Positions 48,206 through 58,628 are shown, counted from the stretch's first letter. The stretch is DNA of 64,000 nt from Caballeronia fortuita (GCF_001544835.2 NZ_FCNX02000001.1:744001-808000); one strand, 5' to 3'. Numbers and translations are program-made. Notes: generated from the letters alone by a model not told the origin.

Positions 48206-48238
48206 GGTCCGCCGCGTTGCAGGGCGCGGCGGGCCTTT
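48206..48238 (-). terminator. GC-rich terminator-like hairpin after lnt
   Basis: GGTCCGCCGCG (48206-48216) and CGCGGCGGGCC (48225-48235) form an 11-bp stem with one G-U pair and an 8-base loop. It is 18 bases beyond the lnt stop. The following T-tract on the minus strand is weak, so termination may be partial. Confidence 0.65.
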
Positions 48239-48252
48239 GTTTCAGCCGATGT

Positions 48253-49920
48253 TCAGCGCGTGCTAGAACGTTTCCGGTTTGGCGCGAACGCAAACCCGAA
48301 CGCCAGCAAGATCAGCGACACCGCGATCATCGTCATGTTGCCGCTCGTCACATACGGCGTGTTGCCCGACGTCCCTTGCACGCGCGCTTCGAGCACGCCG
48401 GTGGTGAACGTCGGCAGCTTCGAGATGACATCGCCATTGGCCGCGATGGCCGCCGTCATCCCGGTATTGGTGGCGCGCAGCATCGGCCGGCCGGTTTCGA
48501 TCGAGCGCATCCGTGCGATCTGCAAGTGCTGATCGAGCGCGATGGTGTTGCCGAACCACGCGAGATTCGTCGAGTTGACGAGAATGCCCGCGGGCGTTTC
48601 CTGCTCGCGGATCGTGCGCGCGATCTCCTCGCCGAAGATGTCCTCGTAGCAGATGTCGACGGCGACCGGCTGGTTGTGCACGATGAACGCCTTCTGCGCG
48701 ATGGGCCCGCGCGCGAGATCGCCGAGCGGAATGCCCATCATGCGTACGAACCAGTGAAAGCCGAGCGGCACGAATTCGCCGAAGGGCACGAGATGATGCT
48801 TGTCGTAGCGATACACGCCGTTCACGTGCGGCGTGACGCCGAAGAGGCTGTTGGTGAAATCGGTCGCGCGGCCGTCGGGAAGAATCGAGACGCCGATTGC
48901 GCCGAAGAGAATCGACGAGTTCGTGTCGTCGGAGAAATTGCGGATCGCGACGGCGAAGTCTTGCGGAATCTGCACCGACAACACCGGCAGCGCGGTCTCC
49001 GGCGTGACGATGAGATCGGCCGGCTTGCCGGTGATGAGCCGCTTGTAGAGCGCGAGCGATTCGTCGACGCCCGACTGCTCGAACTTCATCTCCTGCTTCA
49101 CGTTGCCTTGCAGCAGGCGCACGTCGAGCGGGGCATTCGCGGGCGTCGTCCATTGCACGAGCGACAGCAGCATCCCCGCGACGACGAGCGCAATGGCGGC
49201 GATGCCCGGCGCGAACGCGAGCCGCCGCGTCGTGCGAAAGTGATGAACGGCCTGCACGATCAGCGCGGCGACGAGCGCGAGCACCCAGCCGACACCGTAC
49301 ACGCCGACGAGCGCGCCGAAGCCCTTGAGCGGCCCGTCGACTTGCGCGTAGCCGCTCGCGAGCCACGGGAAGCCCGTGAAGACGAGGCCGCGCAGCCATT
49401 CGCCGAGCGCCCACGCGCTTGCGAATGCGAACGTGCCGTGCCACGTCGGCGTAAAGCGCGGCGACGTATCGATGTCGCGTGCGGTGGCGGCGTCTTCATC
49501 GCCGAACCGCGCGCGCCCCGCGACGAACGACCATACGACGCTCGACAACGCCGGATAAATTGCCAGATACAGCGAGAACAGCGCGACGGCGGCGGCGGCG
49601 AGCGGCGCGGCCATGCCGCCGTAGACATGCATGCTGATGTAGAGCCACCACACGCCCGTCACGAAGTTGCCGAAGCCGAATGCCCAGCCGGTCGCGGCGG
49701 CGCTTTTCCAGCCGTTCGTGCGCGAGAGCCACGCGAAGAACGACGCGAAGATGACGAGCTCGATCCAGCCGCCGTGCGGCGTCGGCGCGAACGAAAGCGT
49801 GTTGAGCGCGCCGAGCACGGCGGCGGCGAGGTAATGCCAGAAGGGCAAGGCGCGCGGCGAGTCCGATACCGCGGACGCGTCACGTTGACGAAAGAGCGAG
49901 CGAAACGATGAATCGGCCAT
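48253..49920 (-). CDS. lnt: Apolipoprotein N-acyltransferase
   Basis: Lnt adds the third acyl chain to outer-membrane lipoproteins. The protein is 555 residues. The N-terminal half has about eight membrane helices; the periplasmic nitrilase-fold half carries Glu in IVTPETALPVL, Lys in YDKHHLVPFGEFVP and the acyl-carrying Cys in VDICYEDIFGEE. A last helix lies near the C-terminus (MTMIAVSLILLAFGFAFAP). It follows corC, an order conserved across proteobacteria. Confidence 0.96.
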   Translation of the reverse strand: MADSSFRSLFRQRDASAVSDSPRALPFWHYLAAAVLGALNTLSFAPTPHGGWIELVIFASFFAWLSRTNGWKSAAATGWAFGFGNFVTGVWWLYISMHVYGGMAAPLAAAAVALFSLYLAIYPALSSVVWSFVAGRARFGDEDAATARDIDTSPRFTPTWHGTFAFASAWALGEWLRGLVFTGFPWLASGYAQVDGPLKGFGALVGVYGVGWVLALVAALIVQAVHHFRTTRRLAFAPGIAAIALVVAGMLLSLVQWTTPANAPLDVRLLQGNVKQEMKFEQSGVDESLALYKRLITGKPADLIVTPETALPVLSVQIPQDFAVAIRNFSDDTNSSILFGAIGVSILPDGRATDFTNSLFGVTPHVNGVYRYDKHHLVPFGEFVPLGFHWFVRMMGIPLGDLARGPIAQKAFIVHNQPVAVDICYEDIFGEEIARTIREQETPAGILVNSTNLAWFGNTIALDQHLQIARMRSIETGRPMLRATNTGMTAAIAANGDVISKLPTFTTGVLEARVQGTSGNTPYVTSGNMTMIAVSLILLAFGFAFAPNRKRSSTR

Positions 49921-49966
49921 TGATGACGGTCGGGATGAAACGGGGAGGCGTGCGCAACGAATGAGG

Positions 49967-49994
49967 GCGGGCGCCGTTCAGTCGCGGCGCCCGC
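49967..49994 (-). other. Stem-loop between corC and lnt
   Basis: GCGGGCGCCG (49967-49976) and CGGCGCCCGC (49985-49994) are perfect 10-bp complements with an 8-base loop. It lies 7 bases after the corC stop and has no U-tract, so it may be a processing or partial-termination signal in the corC-lnt transcript. Confidence 0.6.
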
Positions 49995-50001
49995 GATGCG
50001 C

Positions 50002-50907
50002 TTAGTCGCGCAATTCGTCTTCGTCGTCGCCGGCGTGATGATGTTGCTGCGCGAGATTCGGCACGCGCCGCACGAGCAGCACGTGAATCTGGCGGGCGTC
50101 GCCGCGCAGGATCTCGAACGCGAAATCGTCGATCCGCACCTTTTCGCCGCGATGCGGCACGCGCCCGAAGCGATGCGTGACGAGGCCGCCGATGGTATCG
50201 ACTTCGTCGTCGGAGAAATCGGTGCCGAATTCCTCGTTGAACTGTTCGATGCCGGTCAGCGCGCGCACGCGGTACTTGCCGTCGGGCGTCGCGATGATGT
50301 TGCCGGCTTCTTCGTCGAAATCGTATTCGTCCTCGATGTCGCCGACGATCTGTTCCAGCACGTCTTCGATGGTGATGAGGCCCGCGACGCCGCCGTATTC
50401 GTCGACGACGATCGCGATGTGATTGCGGTTCACGCGAAAGTCGTGCAGCAGCACGTTCAGGCGCTTCGATTCGGGGATGAACACGGCGGGGCGCAGCATG
50501 CCGCGCACGTCGAATTCTTCCTCGGCGTAATAGCGCAGCAGGTCCTTCGCGAGCAGCACGCCGATGATGTTATCGCGATTGCCTTCGTACACCGGATAGC
50601 GCGAGTGTGCTTTTTCGAGTACGAAGGGGATGAATTCGGCGGGCGTTTCCGCGATGTTGATGGCGTCCATCTGGGCGCGCGGCACCATGATGTCGCGCGC
50701 GCAGAGATCGGACACCTGGAAGACGCCTTCGATCATCGAGAGCGAATCGGCGTCGAGCAGGTTGCGCTCGTGCGCGTCCTGGAGCACTTCGAGAAGTTCG
50801 TCGCGCGATTCGGGCTCGTGCGAGATGAAATCGGTCAAGCGTTCGAGAAGCGAGCGCTTTTCCTGCGGTTTGTCGGTATGGCGTCGACTGGGATAAGGTT
50901 CGTTCAT
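50002..50907 (-). CDS. corC: CorC/YbeX-family CBS-domain protein
   Basis: The protein is 301 residues and lacks the membrane domain of larger family members. Two CBS domains (CARDIMVPRAQMDAINIAE, then IAIVVDEYGGVAGLITIEDVLEQIVGDIEDEY in parts) are followed by the C-terminal CorC_HlyC domain. It has been linked to magnesium/cobalt efflux and, through its neighbours ybeY and phoH, to ribosome physiology. A strong hairpin lies right before its start codon. Confidence 0.93.
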   Translation of the reverse strand: MNEPYPSRRHTDKPQEKRSLLERLTDFISHEPESRDELLEVLQDAHERNLLDADSLSMIEGVFQVSDLCARDIMVPRAQMDAINIAETPAEFIPFVLEKAHSRYPVYEGNRDNIIGVLLAKDLLRYYAEEEFDVRGMLRPAVFIPESKRLNVLLHDFRVNRNHIAIVVDEYGGVAGLITIEDVLEQIVGDIEDEYDFDEEAGNIIATPDGKYRVRALTGIEQFNEEFGTDFSDDEVDTIGGLVTHRFGRVPHRGEKVRIDDFAFEILRGDARQIHVLLVRRVPNLAQQHHHAGDDEDELRD

Positions 50908-50913
50908 AGCGGA

Positions 50914-50935
50914 GCGCCCGGGAGTTCCCGGGCGC
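50914..50935 (-). repeat. 10-bp inverted repeat immediately upstream of corC
   Basis: GCGCCCGGGA (50914-50923) and TCCCGGGCGC (50926-50935) form a near-perfect palindrome with only 2 bases between. On the minus strand it ends 6 bases before the corC ATG, overlapping the place where a ribosome-binding site should be. Confidence 0.7.
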
Positions 50936-51087
50936 GGGTTAGCGGAAAGTTAAGCATACACCAAGGAAAAAGGCGGGCTGCGTGGTGGCGCGCATGTCAA
51001 ATCCCATGCTAGCCGATAAATGTGCGAGAAGTATGTCCGGCCTCAGGCATTAGCCAACCGGACGACGCCAAAGCGGGATCGCCCGCC

Positions 51088-51777
51088 CTACCGATCGCTC
51101 TGCGCCTGACAACGCTTCAACAGCGCTTCCAATGCACGATCCGGCATCCCGCTTTCGCGCAACGCCTCGACCGTGCGGCTGACGTAATCCAGCGTCGTCC
51201 CGTATCGGCCGCTCGCGCAGCCGAGCACCGTGCGCACGACGGGATCGGCGAGCTTGCCGGTGTAGGACGTCGCATCGCGCCGCATGACGAACGCGAGCGC
51301 ATCGACGCGCCGTCCGTCCGCGAGCGTGCAGGGCAGCCACGCGGGGCGGTATGAGCCCATCGCCATTTCGCGGCGCCACAGCACATCCAGATGCTCGACG
51401 GCGCCCGCGCCATCGAGACGAAACGCCATGCCGGTGCACGAGCCGCCGCGATCGAGCGCCAGGACGAGGCCCGGCTGCTCCGGTGTGCCGCGATTCACAC
51501 GCGACCACAGATAGAGCCCGCGATGATAGCCATGCACCTTGCCGCGCACCGCTTCGACCGTCGGCAGGCCGGGGTTCCAGATCAGCGAGCCGTAGCCGAA
51601 GAGCCACACGTCCGAGCGGCCGTCCCAATGCGCGAACGCCGCCTCGCGCGATGCGGCGAGCTCCGCGTCCGTCCACAACGCGGATTCGCCGAGCGCGGGC
51701 GGATAGCCGGCGCAGGGCGCTGCGGCATCGTCGGAAAGTGGAGCGGGTTGCGTGGGATCGGGCAGCTTGTCGTTCAC
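51088..51777 (-). CDS. ChaC-like gamma-glutamylcyclotransferase
   Basis: The protein is 229 residues from GTG 51777. The family signature VWLFGYGSLIWNPGL is followed by VHGYHRGLYLWSRVNRGTP, LALDRGGSCTGMAFRL and the late AFVMRRDATSYTGKL. ChaC enzymes cleave glutathione to 5-oxoproline and Cys-Gly. The first 45 residues are low-complexity and may not be conserved; no good ribosome-binding site is seen. It is inserted between ybeY and corC, which are neighbours in most proteobacteria. Confidence 0.87.
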   Translation of the reverse strand: MNDKLPDPTQPAPLSDDAAAPCAGYPPALGESALWTDAELAASREAAFAHWDGRSDVWLFGYGSLIWNPGLPTVEAVRGKVHGYHRGLYLWSRVNRGTPEQPGLVLALDRGGSCTGMAFRLDGAGAVEHLDVLWRREMAMGSYRPAWLPCTLADGRRVDALAFVMRRDATSYTGKLADPVVRTVLGCASGRYGTTLDYVSRTVEALRESGMPDRALEALLKRCQAQSDR

Positions 51778-51821
51778 GGCGCGTTCAGGACAACGTGGAC
51801 ATCGAAGACATCGGACTGGCG

Positions 51822-52283
51822 TCAGGTCGAAGGCACGTAAGGATCGGGGAATCCCAGAGACTGCATGATATCCGTCTCGATCGATTCCATCTCTTGCGCT
51901 TCGCTTTCGACTTCGTGATCGTAGCCCTGCGCATGGAGCGTGCCGTGAACGATCAGATGCGCGTAGTGCGCGGCGAGCGGCTTGCCCTGTTCCGCCGCCT
52001 CGCGCTCGACGACCGGGCAGCACAGAATGAGATCGCCCGCGACCGGATCGTCCTCCGATTCGGCGTACGCGAACGTGAGCACGTTCGTCGCGTAATCCTT
52101 CTGCCGATACGTCCGGTTGAGCATCCGGCCTTCGTCCTCGTCGACGAAGCGCACGGTCAGCTCGGCATCCGCGAACAGCGACGCCTTGATCCAGCGCGCG
52201 ACCGTCGCGCGCGGCAGGATCGCCTTGTGCGACGGATACGCCTTGGCCGCCGGAAACTGCAAGGTGAGCGTGAGGCGCGGCAT
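51822..52283 (-). CDS. ybeY: Endoribonuclease YbeY
   Basis: YbeY is a metal-dependent RNase for 16S rRNA 3'-end maturation and ribosome quality control. The protein is 153 residues with the zinc motif [21 protein letters not shown] (three His). [27 protein letters not shown] in parts is also typical. Its ATG overlaps the phoH stop as TAATG, implying coupled translation. Confidence 0.95.
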   Translation of the reverse strand: MPRLTLTLQFPAAKAYPSHKAILPRATVARWIKASLFADAELTVRFVDEDEGRMLNRTYRQKDYATNVLTFAYAESEDDPVAGDLILCCPVVEREAAEQGKPLAAHYAHLIVHGTLHAQGYDHEVESEAQEMESIETDIMQSLGFPDPYVPST

Positions 52284-53401
52284 TATTCGGGCTTCTGCGC
52301 TTGCTGCTGGGCGGCGCGCGCGGCCTCGGCGAGCGCCGCATCTTTTTGCGACTGCGCGTCGTACGCCTCGACGATGCGCGCGACGAGCGGATGCCGCACC
52401 ACGTCCGCCGACGTGAAATGCGTGATCGCGATGCCGCGCACTTCCGACAGCACATGCTGCGCCTCGATCAGCCCGCTCTTGTGGCCGCGCGGCAAGTCGA
52501 CCTGCGTCGTATCGCCGGTGACGACCGCCTTCGAACCGAAGCCGATACGCGTCAGGAACATCTTCATCTGCTCGGGCGTGGTGTTCTGCGCCTCGTCGAG
52601 AATGATGAACGCGTGATTCAGCGTGCGCCCGCGCATGTACGCGAGCGGCGCGATCTCGATCATCTGGCGCTCGAACATCTTCGCGGTCTTGTCGAAGCCG
52701 AGCAGATCGTAGAGCGCGTCGTAAAGCGGCCGCAGATACGGATCGACCTTTTGCGCGAGATCGCCCGGCAGAAAGCCGAGCCGCTCGCCCGCTTCCACAG
52801 CGGGGCGCGTCAGCACGATGCGCTTGACCTGATCGCGTTCGAGCGCATCGACCGCGCACGCGACCGCAAGATAGGTCTTGCCCGTGCCCGCCGGCCCGAT
52901 GCCGAAGGTCACGTCGTGCGCGATGATCTGCTTCAGATACTCGCGCTGCGCCGGCGTGCGGCCGCGCAAGTCCGCGCGGCGCGTGTAGAGCTTCGGGCCG
53001 TGGTCTTCGTCGTCGCCGAGATCGATCGTCGCGCTCGGTTCGTCGAACGGATGGTCCGGATCGCCGCGAAAGCGCGGATCGACTTCGGCTTCTTCGCCGT
53101 TGGCCTCGCGCGCTTCCTTCGCACGGCGCGTCGCGTGACGCGCCTCGACGAGCGCGAGTTGAATGTCGTCGACGGAAATCGGATCGCGCGCGCGGTTGTA
53201 GAAGTTTTCGAGCGCCGCGAGCGCGACCTTGGCGCCGCGTCCGCGAATCGCGATTTTGTGACCGCGCCGCGACAGCGTCACATCGAGCGCCTGCTCGATC
53301 TGCCGCAGATTTTCGTCGAGCGGGCCGCAGAGGTTGGCGAGCCGCGCGTTGTCGTCGCGCGGTGCGGTGAATTCCAGATGCTGCGTAGGAGCGTTCTTCA
53401 A
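52283..53401 (-). CDS. ybeZ: PhoH-like ATPase YbeZ
   Basis: This is an RNA-associated ATPase of the PhoH family that works with YbeY. The protein is 372 residues. An N-terminal KH-like region precedes the Walker A GPAGTGKT (residues 169-176) and the Walker [41 protein letters not shown] is characteristic. The C-terminal tail is Ala/Gln-rich. It is 21 bases downstream of miaB and overlaps ybeY by one base. Confidence 0.95.
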   Translation of the reverse strand: MKNAPTQHLEFTAPRDDNARLANLCGPLDENLRQIEQALDVTLSRRGHKIAIRGRGAKVALAALENFYNRARDPISVDDIQLALVEARHATRRAKEAREANGEEAEVDPRFRGDPDHPFDEPSATIDLGDDEDHGPKLYTRRADLRGRTPAQREYLKQIIAHDVTFGIGPAGTGKTYLAVACAVDALERDQVKRIVLTRPAVEAGERLGFLPGDLAQKVDPYLRPLYDALYDLLGFDKTAKMFERQMIEIAPLAYMRGRTLNHAFIILDEAQNTTPEQMKMFLTRIGFGSKAVVTGDTTQVDLPRGHKSGLIEAQHVLSEVRGIAITHFTSADVVRHPLVARIVEAYDAQSQKDAALAEAARAAQQQAQKPE

Positions 53402-53422
53402 AGTGAACTTGAGTTCCTGTCT

Positions 53423-54784
53423 TTAGTGCGCAAGCTCTGGCGCCATGACCAGTTCGCCGCGCAACGAGTGCGGATACGCGTGCACGATCTTCACGTCGAT
53501 CATCTGGCCGATGAGCCGCGCGTGCGATTCAGCCGGCGCCGGGAAGTTGACGACGCGGTTGTTCTGCGTGCGTCCCGCCAGTTCGTTCGGGTCCTTGCGC
53601 GCCGGGCGTTCGACCAGAATACGCTCGGTCTTGCCGACCATCGACGCGCTGATGCGCTGCACGTTTTCCTCGATCGTCGCCTGGAGATGTTGCAGACGCT
53701 TCAGCTTCACTTCGCGCGGCGTGTCGTCGTGCAGGTTCGCGGCGGGCGTGCCGGGACGCGGGCTGTAGATGAACGAGAAGCTCGTGTCGTAGCTCATCTC
53801 GTCGACGAGCGCCATCATCTTGCTGAAATCGTCCTCCGTCTCGCCGGGAAAGCCGACGATGAAGTCCGTCGACAGCGACAGGTCCGGGCGGATCGCGCGC
53901 AGCTTGCGGATCACCGACTTGTATTCGAGCACGGTGTAGCCGCGCTTCATCGCCATCAAAATGCGGTCCGAGCCGTGCTGCACCGGCAAATGCAGATGCG
54001 AGACGAGCTTCGGCACCTTTGCGTAGGTGTCGATGAGACGCTGCGTGAACTCCTTCGGATGCGAAGTCGTATAGCGAATGCGTTCGATGCCCGGCACGTC
54101 CGCGACATACTCGATGAGCGTCGCGAAGTCCGCGATCTCGCTCGAACCCGAAGTCAGCGCGCCGCGATAGGCGTTAACGTTCTGCCCGAGCAGCGTGACT
54201 TCGCGCACGCCCTGATCGGCGAGGCCGGCGATTTCGGTGAGCACGTCGTCGAGCGGGCGCGAGACTTCCTCGCCGCGCGTGTACGGCACGACGCAATAGC
54301 TGCAATATTTCGAGCAGCCTTCCATGATCGACACGAACGCGCTCGGGCCATCGACGCGCGCGGGCGGCAGATGATCGAACTTCTCGATTTCCGGGAACGT
54401 GATGTCCACCTGCGCGCGGCCGGTGGCGCGGCGCTGATCGATCATGGCGGGCAGGCGATGCAGCGTCTGCGGGCCGAACACGAGATCGACATACGGCGCG
54501 CGCGCGACGATCGACGCGCCTTCCTGACTCGCGACGCAACCGCCTACGCCGATCAGCAGATCAGGATTCGCTTCCTTCAGCTCGCGCACGCGGCCGAGAT
54601 CGGAGAAGACTTTCTCCTGAGCCTTCTCGCGCACCGAACACGTATTGAACAGGATGACGTCCGCGTCTTCGGGCGTGTCCGTCTTGACGAGTCCTTCCGC
54701 CGCGCCGAGCACGTCGACCATCTTGTCGGAGTCGTACTCGTTCATCTGGCAGCCGAAGGTCTTTACGTAAACTTTCTTGGTCAT
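53423..54784 (-). CDS. miaB: tRNA 2-methylthio-N6-isopentenyladenosine synthase
   Basis: MiaB methylthiolates i6A37 of tRNAs reading UNN codons. The protein is 453 residues. The N-terminal UPF0004 domain provides Cys12, Cys49 and Cys83 for the auxiliary cluster; the radical-SAM motif is CSKYCSYC (Cys157, 161, 164). The C-terminal TRAM domain includes [24 protein letters not shown] in parts. It heads the miaB-ybeZ-ybeY series. Confidence 0.97.
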   Translation of the reverse strand: MTKKVYVKTFGCQMNEYDSDKMVDVLGAAEGLVKTDTPEDADVILFNTCSVREKAQEKVFSDLGRVRELKEANPDLLIGVGGCVASQEGASIVARAPYVDLVFGPQTLHRLPAMIDQRRATGRAQVDITFPEIEKFDHLPPARVDGPSAFVSIMEGCSKYCSYCVVPYTRGEEVSRPLDDVLTEIAGLADQGVREVTLLGQNVNAYRGALTSGSSEIADFATLIEYVADVPGIERIRYTTSHPKEFTQRLIDTYAKVPKLVSHLHLPVQHGSDRILMAMKRGYTVLEYKSVIRKLRAIRPDLSLSTDFIVGFPGETEDDFSKMMALVDEMSYDTSFSFIYSPRPGTPAANLHDDTPREVKLKRLQHLQATIEENVQRISASMVGKTERILVERPARKDPNELAGRTQNNRVVNFPAPAESHARLIGQMIDVKIVHAYPHSLRGELVMAPELAH

Positions 54785-54884
54785 GAATCGTCGCCGGTCT
54801 CAGTGGTTAACCTGGGGGCGCTATAGAGAGATTGATAGGGGTTTCGCGGACTTCTACACTGATCTGCCCGCTTCTTGCTGCAAT

Positions 54885-55880
54885 TTAGCCCGATATTATA
54901 GCTCCGGCGGCCATTTCTGACGCCGCCGCGCGCCGGTCCGGCGGATACGCCAGATCGCCGAGCAACTCCGCCGTCGTTTGCTCGAAACGCTCGACCAGGA
55001 AATCCAGCAGCGCCCGCACGCGCGGCGCCATGTAGCGGTTCGCGTGGAAAAGCGCGTGCACGGCAGCCTCGTGCGTGCACCAGTCGGGCAGGACCATGCG
55101 CAGCGTGCCGGCGTGGATATCGGCGGCGATATCCCAGATCGATTTATGCGCGATGCCGTGGCCCGCGAGCGCCCATTCGCGCAGCAGCGCGCCGTCGTTG
55201 GTTTCCCAGGCGTCGGCCAGCGGGATCGTGTACGCGTGGCGCTCGTCGCCGCGCACGAATTCGAGCTCGTTGAGCGGCCCGTTCGCCGTGACCACGACGA
55301 CGAAATCGTGCCCGGCCAGTTCGGCGGGCGATTGGGGCACGCCTTTGCGCGCCAGATAGCCGGGCGACGCGCACAGCACGCGCCGGTTCGGCGCGAGCGC
55401 GCGGGCGGCGAGCCCGCTGTCGGGCGGCGCGCCAAAGCGGATCGCGAGATCGATGTCCTCCAGCAGGAGATTCGACACCGAATCCGATAACGACAGCGCG
55501 AACCGCACGTCGGGATGCAGCGCGCTGAACTCGTCGAGCCAGCCGCGCAGCATCGCGCGCCCGAAATTCGATGTCGCAGAGATACGCACCTTGCCGCGCA
55601 CGACGTTCTGGCCTGCCTGCAGCGCGGCCTCGGCGTCGTCGATGGCCTGGAGCGCGATCCGGCAATGCTGCAAATACATGCGGCCTTCGTCGGTGACGCG
55701 CAACTGGCGCGTCGTGCGCTCGAAAAGCCGCGTGTGCAGCACCTTTTCCAGCTTGATGAGCCGCGCGCTCGCCGCCGCCGGCGATAGACCGAGCTTGCGC
55801 CCTGCCGCCGACAGGCTTCCCGCCGCCGCTGCTTCCACGAAAAGCCGCATGTCGCCGAGCCGGTCCATCGTCATTTTCAA
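54885..55880 (-). CDS. LysR-family transcriptional regulator
   Basis: The protein is 331 residues with an N-terminal helix-turn-helix (MRLFVEAAAAGSLSAAGRKLGLSPAAASARLIKLE in parts) and a substrate-binding-like domain. It resembles the CrgA/DmlR-like group (VRGKVRISATSNFGRAMLRGWLDEF in parts). It is divergent from an MFS exporter gene 95 bases away and probably controls it. An alternative ATG two codons later (55874) is possible. Confidence 0.88.
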   Translation of the reverse strand: MKMTMDRLGDMRLFVEAAAAGSLSAAGRKLGLSPAAASARLIKLEKVLHTRLFERTTRQLRVTDEGRMYLQHCRIALQAIDDAEAALQAGQNVVRGKVRISATSNFGRAMLRGWLDEFSALHPDVRFALSLSDSVSNLLLEDIDLAIRFGAPPDSGLAARALAPNRRVLCASPGYLARKGVPQSPAELAGHDFVVVVTANGPLNELEFVRGDERHAYTIPLADAWETNDGALLREWALAGHGIAHKSIWDIAADIHAGTLRMVLPDWCTHEAAVHALFHANRYMAPRVRALLDFLVERFEQTTAELLGDLAYPPDRRAAASEMAAGAIISG

Positions 55881-55975
55881 ACTCGATTTGATAATGATTC
55901 AAAGCTTAGCCCAATTCTCAAAACGCTGCCTCGCCTGCAGAATGCGCTACGTGTTAACCCTTGCGTCATCTCATC

Positions 55976-57154
55976 ATGCCCCTTCCACTTCTTGCGCTCG
56001 CGATCAGCGCCTTCGCCATCGGCACGACGGAATTCGTCATCATGGGCTTGCTGCCCAACGTCGCCCGCGATCTTTCCGTGTCGATTCCATCAGCGGGCCT
56101 GCTCGTCACGGGCTACGCGCTCGGCGTCGCGGTCGGCGCGCCGCTGCTCGCCGTGCTGACGAGCAAGCTACCGCGCAAGTTCGCGCTGCAATTGCTGATG
56201 CTCGTGTTTATCGTCGGTAACGTGCTGTGTGCGGTTGCGCCGGGCTACGGTTTGCTGATGGTCGCGCGTGTCGTGACGTCGTTCGCGCACGGCTCGTTCT
56301 TCGGCATCGGCGCGGTCGTGGCTGCGTCGCTCGTGCCGGCGGACAAGCGCGCGAGCGCCATCGCGCTGATGTTCACCGGGCTCACGCTCGCGAACGTGCT
56401 GGGCGTGCCGTTCGGGACGTTCATCGGGCAGGAACTCGGCTGGCGCGCGACGTTCTGGATCGTCGCCGGTCTGGGCGTGCTCTCCGCGCTCGGCGTGACG
56501 GCGCTCGTGCCGAATCGTCACGATATTGCGCCGACGCGCCTCGGTCAGGAAGTGCGCGTGCTGCGCGACGGCCAGGTCTGGCTCGCGCTCATGATGACGG
56601 TGCTCGGGTTCGGCGGCGTGTTCGTGGTGTTCACGTACATCGCGCCGATACTCGAACAGGTCGGCGGATTCTCGCCGCGCGCCGTCACGCTGATTCTGGT
56701 GCTGTTCGGTATCGGGCTGACGATCGGCAATACGATCGGCGGCAAGCTCGCGGATCGCGCGCTGATGCCTTCGCTGATGGGCATTCTGTTCGCGCTCGCC
56801 ATCGTGATGGCGGTGTTCGCGAAGACGAGTCACAGCCAGATCGGCGCGATCCTGACGATTTTCGTGTGGGGCATCGCGGCGTTCGCGACCGTGCCGCCGT
56901 TGCAGACGCGCGTCGTCGAGAAGGCGAAGGACGCGCCGAATCTCGCCTCGACGCTCAATATCGGCGCGTTCAACGTAGGCAATGCGGGCGGCGCGTGGCT
57001 CGGCGGCGCGGTGCTGACGCATGGCCACGGTCTCGACGCGCTGCCATGGGCCGCCGCGGCCGTCGCGCTCGCGGCACTCGCGGTGACGTGGTTCGCCGCG
57101 CGCCTGGACGCGCCGCGCGTTACATCCGAAGTAAAAGCAGCCGACGCTTGCTGA
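55976..57154 (+). CDS. MFS transporter of the AraJ/YdhP-like group
   Basis: The protein is 392 residues with twelve predicted helices. LLALAISAFAIGTTEFVIMGLLP is the recognisable N-terminus of this drug/sugar-efflux-like group; ATG 55976 is chosen over TTG 55961 because it starts exactly there. RVVTSFAHGSFFGIGAVVA and GNTIGGKLADRALMPS are also typical. Substrate unknown. Divergent from the LysR gene. Confidence 0.88.
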   Translation: MPLPLLALAISAFAIGTTEFVIMGLLPNVARDLSVSIPSAGLLVTGYALGVAVGAPLLAVLTSKLPRKFALQLLMLVFIVGNVLCAVAPGYGLLMVARVVTSFAHGSFFGIGAVVAASLVPADKRASAIALMFTGLTLANVLGVPFGTFIGQELGWRATFWIVAGLGVLSALGVTALVPNRHDIAPTRLGQEVRVLRDGQVWLALMMTVLGFGGVFVVFTYIAPILEQVGGFSPRAVTLILVLFGIGLTIGNTIGGKLADRALMPSLMGILFALAIVMAVFAKTSHSQIGAILTIFVWGIAAFATVPPLQTRVVEKAKDAPNLASTLNIGAFNVGNAGGAWLGGAVLTHGHGLDALPWAAAAVALAALAVTWFAARLDAPRVTSEVKAADAC

Positions 57155-57191
57155 AAGCTTATGATGTTGGCTCAACGTAATTCGAGCCAAC

Positions 57192-57878
57192 ATGATCGAT
57201 CATCTCATCTGCGATTGCGACGGCGTGCTCGTCGATAGCGAAGTCATCGCGGATCGCGTGATGCTGGACGTGCTCACAGAGACGTTTCCCGGCATTGACT
57301 TCAAACTGGCAGTCAAGACGGCTTTCGGGCAGCAGACCTCGCGCTTCCTGACCCATCTGGAAACGAAGTTCGGCATCAAGATGCCGCCGGATTTCGTCGA
57401 TACGATCGAAGCGCGCGTGTCGGTGGAGCTCGCGCGCTCGGTTGGTCCGATCGCCGGCGTGCGCGGCGCGCTCGAGGGCTGCGGCCTGCCGGTCGCGGTG
57501 GTGTCGAACAGCCGCATGGAGCGCGTGCGCGCGTCGGTGCGGCGCGCGGGGCTGTCCGAGATAGTCGGCGCGCGCGTGTTCAGCGCGCAGCAGGTCGAGC
57601 GGCCGAAGCCTTATCCCGATGTCTACCTGCTCGCGGCGCGCACGCTCGATGTCGCGCCGGAGCGCTGTCTCGTCGTCGAGGACAGCGTCGCCGGACTGAC
57701 GGCGGCGCGCGCGGCGGGCATGAAGACCATCGCGTTCGTCGGCGCGAGCCATATTCCTTCCGGCTACGCGCAGGTGCTGCGCGAAACCGGCATCACGCGA
57801 ATCATGGAGCACATGGACGAACTGCCCGCGCTCGTCGCGGCGGGCGTGCGCGGGGATTTCGGCGACGTGCTGTCCTGA
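57192..57878 (+). CDS. HAD-superfamily phosphatase (beta-phosphoglucomutase-like)
   Basis: The protein is 228 residues. Nucleophile Asp8 and Asp10 are in [26 protein letters not shown] and [15 protein letters not shown], then [19 protein letters not shown], complete the HAD motifs. It resembles YieH/sugar-phosphatase-type enzymes, but the substrate cannot be named. It follows the MFS gene by 37 bases and converges on ribB. Confidence 0.87.
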   Translation: MIDHLICDCDGVLVDSEVIADRVMLDVLTETFPGIDFKLAVKTAFGQQTSRFLTHLETKFGIKMPPDFVDTIEARVSVELARSVGPIAGVRGALEGCGLPVAVVSNSRMERVRASVRRAGLSEIVGARVFSAQQVERPKPYPDVYLLAARTLDVAPERCLVVEDSVAGLTAARAAGMKTIAFVGASHIPSGYAQVLRETGITRIMEHMDELPALVAAGVRGDFGDVLS

Positions 57879-57893
57879 TTCCCGCGCTGATCC

Positions 57894-58628
57894 TCACGCC
57901 GCTTCTTCGACCGATTCACGCGCGGCCGCCAGCGCCGCGCGGAATTCGACGAGCTCCGCGATCGTCAGCATCGGCAAACCGTGTTCCTTCGCGAATTGCT
58001 CGACCTGTGCGCCGCGCGTCATCGTGCCGTCGGCGTTCATCAGCTCGCACAGCACGCCGGCGGCCTTGAGGCCGGCGAGAATCGCCAGATCCACCGTGCC
58101 TTCGGTATGGCCGCGCCGCGCGAGCACGCCGCCAGGCATCGCGCGCAGCGGGAAAACGTGGCCGGGGCGCACGATATCGGCCGGCCTTGCATCGTCGGCG
58201 ATGGCCGCGCGGATCGTCGTCACGCGATCGGCCGCCGACACGCCGGTCGTCACTCCTTCGCGCGCTTCGATCGACACCGTGAACGCCGTGCCGTAGCGGC
58301 TGCCATTGGCCGCGGCCATCGGCGGAAGTTCGAGCGCGCGCACCTTGTCGTCGGGCAGGCACAGGCACACGATGCCGCTGCATTCGCGGATCAGAAGCGC
58401 CATCGTGGCGTCGGTGAGTTTTTCGGCAGCGACGATCAGATCGGCTTCGTTCTCGCGATCGTCGTCGTCCTGAAGCACCACCGGACGGCCTGCGCGCATG
58501 GCGTCGAGCGCGGCGGCGATGCGCGGCGGAACGTCGAACGAAGCGAGTTGGGGAAGATCGGAAAAGGCGTCATCGGCGATGACGGCGGGTGCGGCGAACG
58601 ACAGGCTGGCAGCTTGGATATGGGACAT
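57894..58628 (-). CDS. ribB: 3,4-dihydroxy-2-butanone 4-phosphate synthase
   Basis: The enzyme makes the four-carbon unit of riboflavin from ribulose 5-phosphate. The protein is 244 residues, the stand-alone RibB size with no GTP cyclohydrolase II domain. The acidic motif [16 protein letters not shown] is near residue 54, and the later [14 protein letters not shown] and [15 protein letters not shown] carry active-site residues. An FMN riboswitch lies upstream on the same strand, so it is repressed when FMN is plentiful. Confidence 0.95.
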   Translation of the reverse strand: MSHIQAASLSFAAPAVIADDAFSDLPQLASFDVPPRIAAALDAMRAGRPVVLQDDDDRENEADLIVAAEKLTDATMALLIRECSGIVCLCLPDDKVRALELPPMAAANGSRYGTAFTVSIEAREGVTTGVSAADRVTTIRAAIADDARPADIVRPGHVFPLRAMPGGVLARRGHTEGTVDLAILAGLKAAGVLCELMNADGTMTRGAQVEQFAKEHGLPMLTIAELVEFRAALAAARESVEEAA

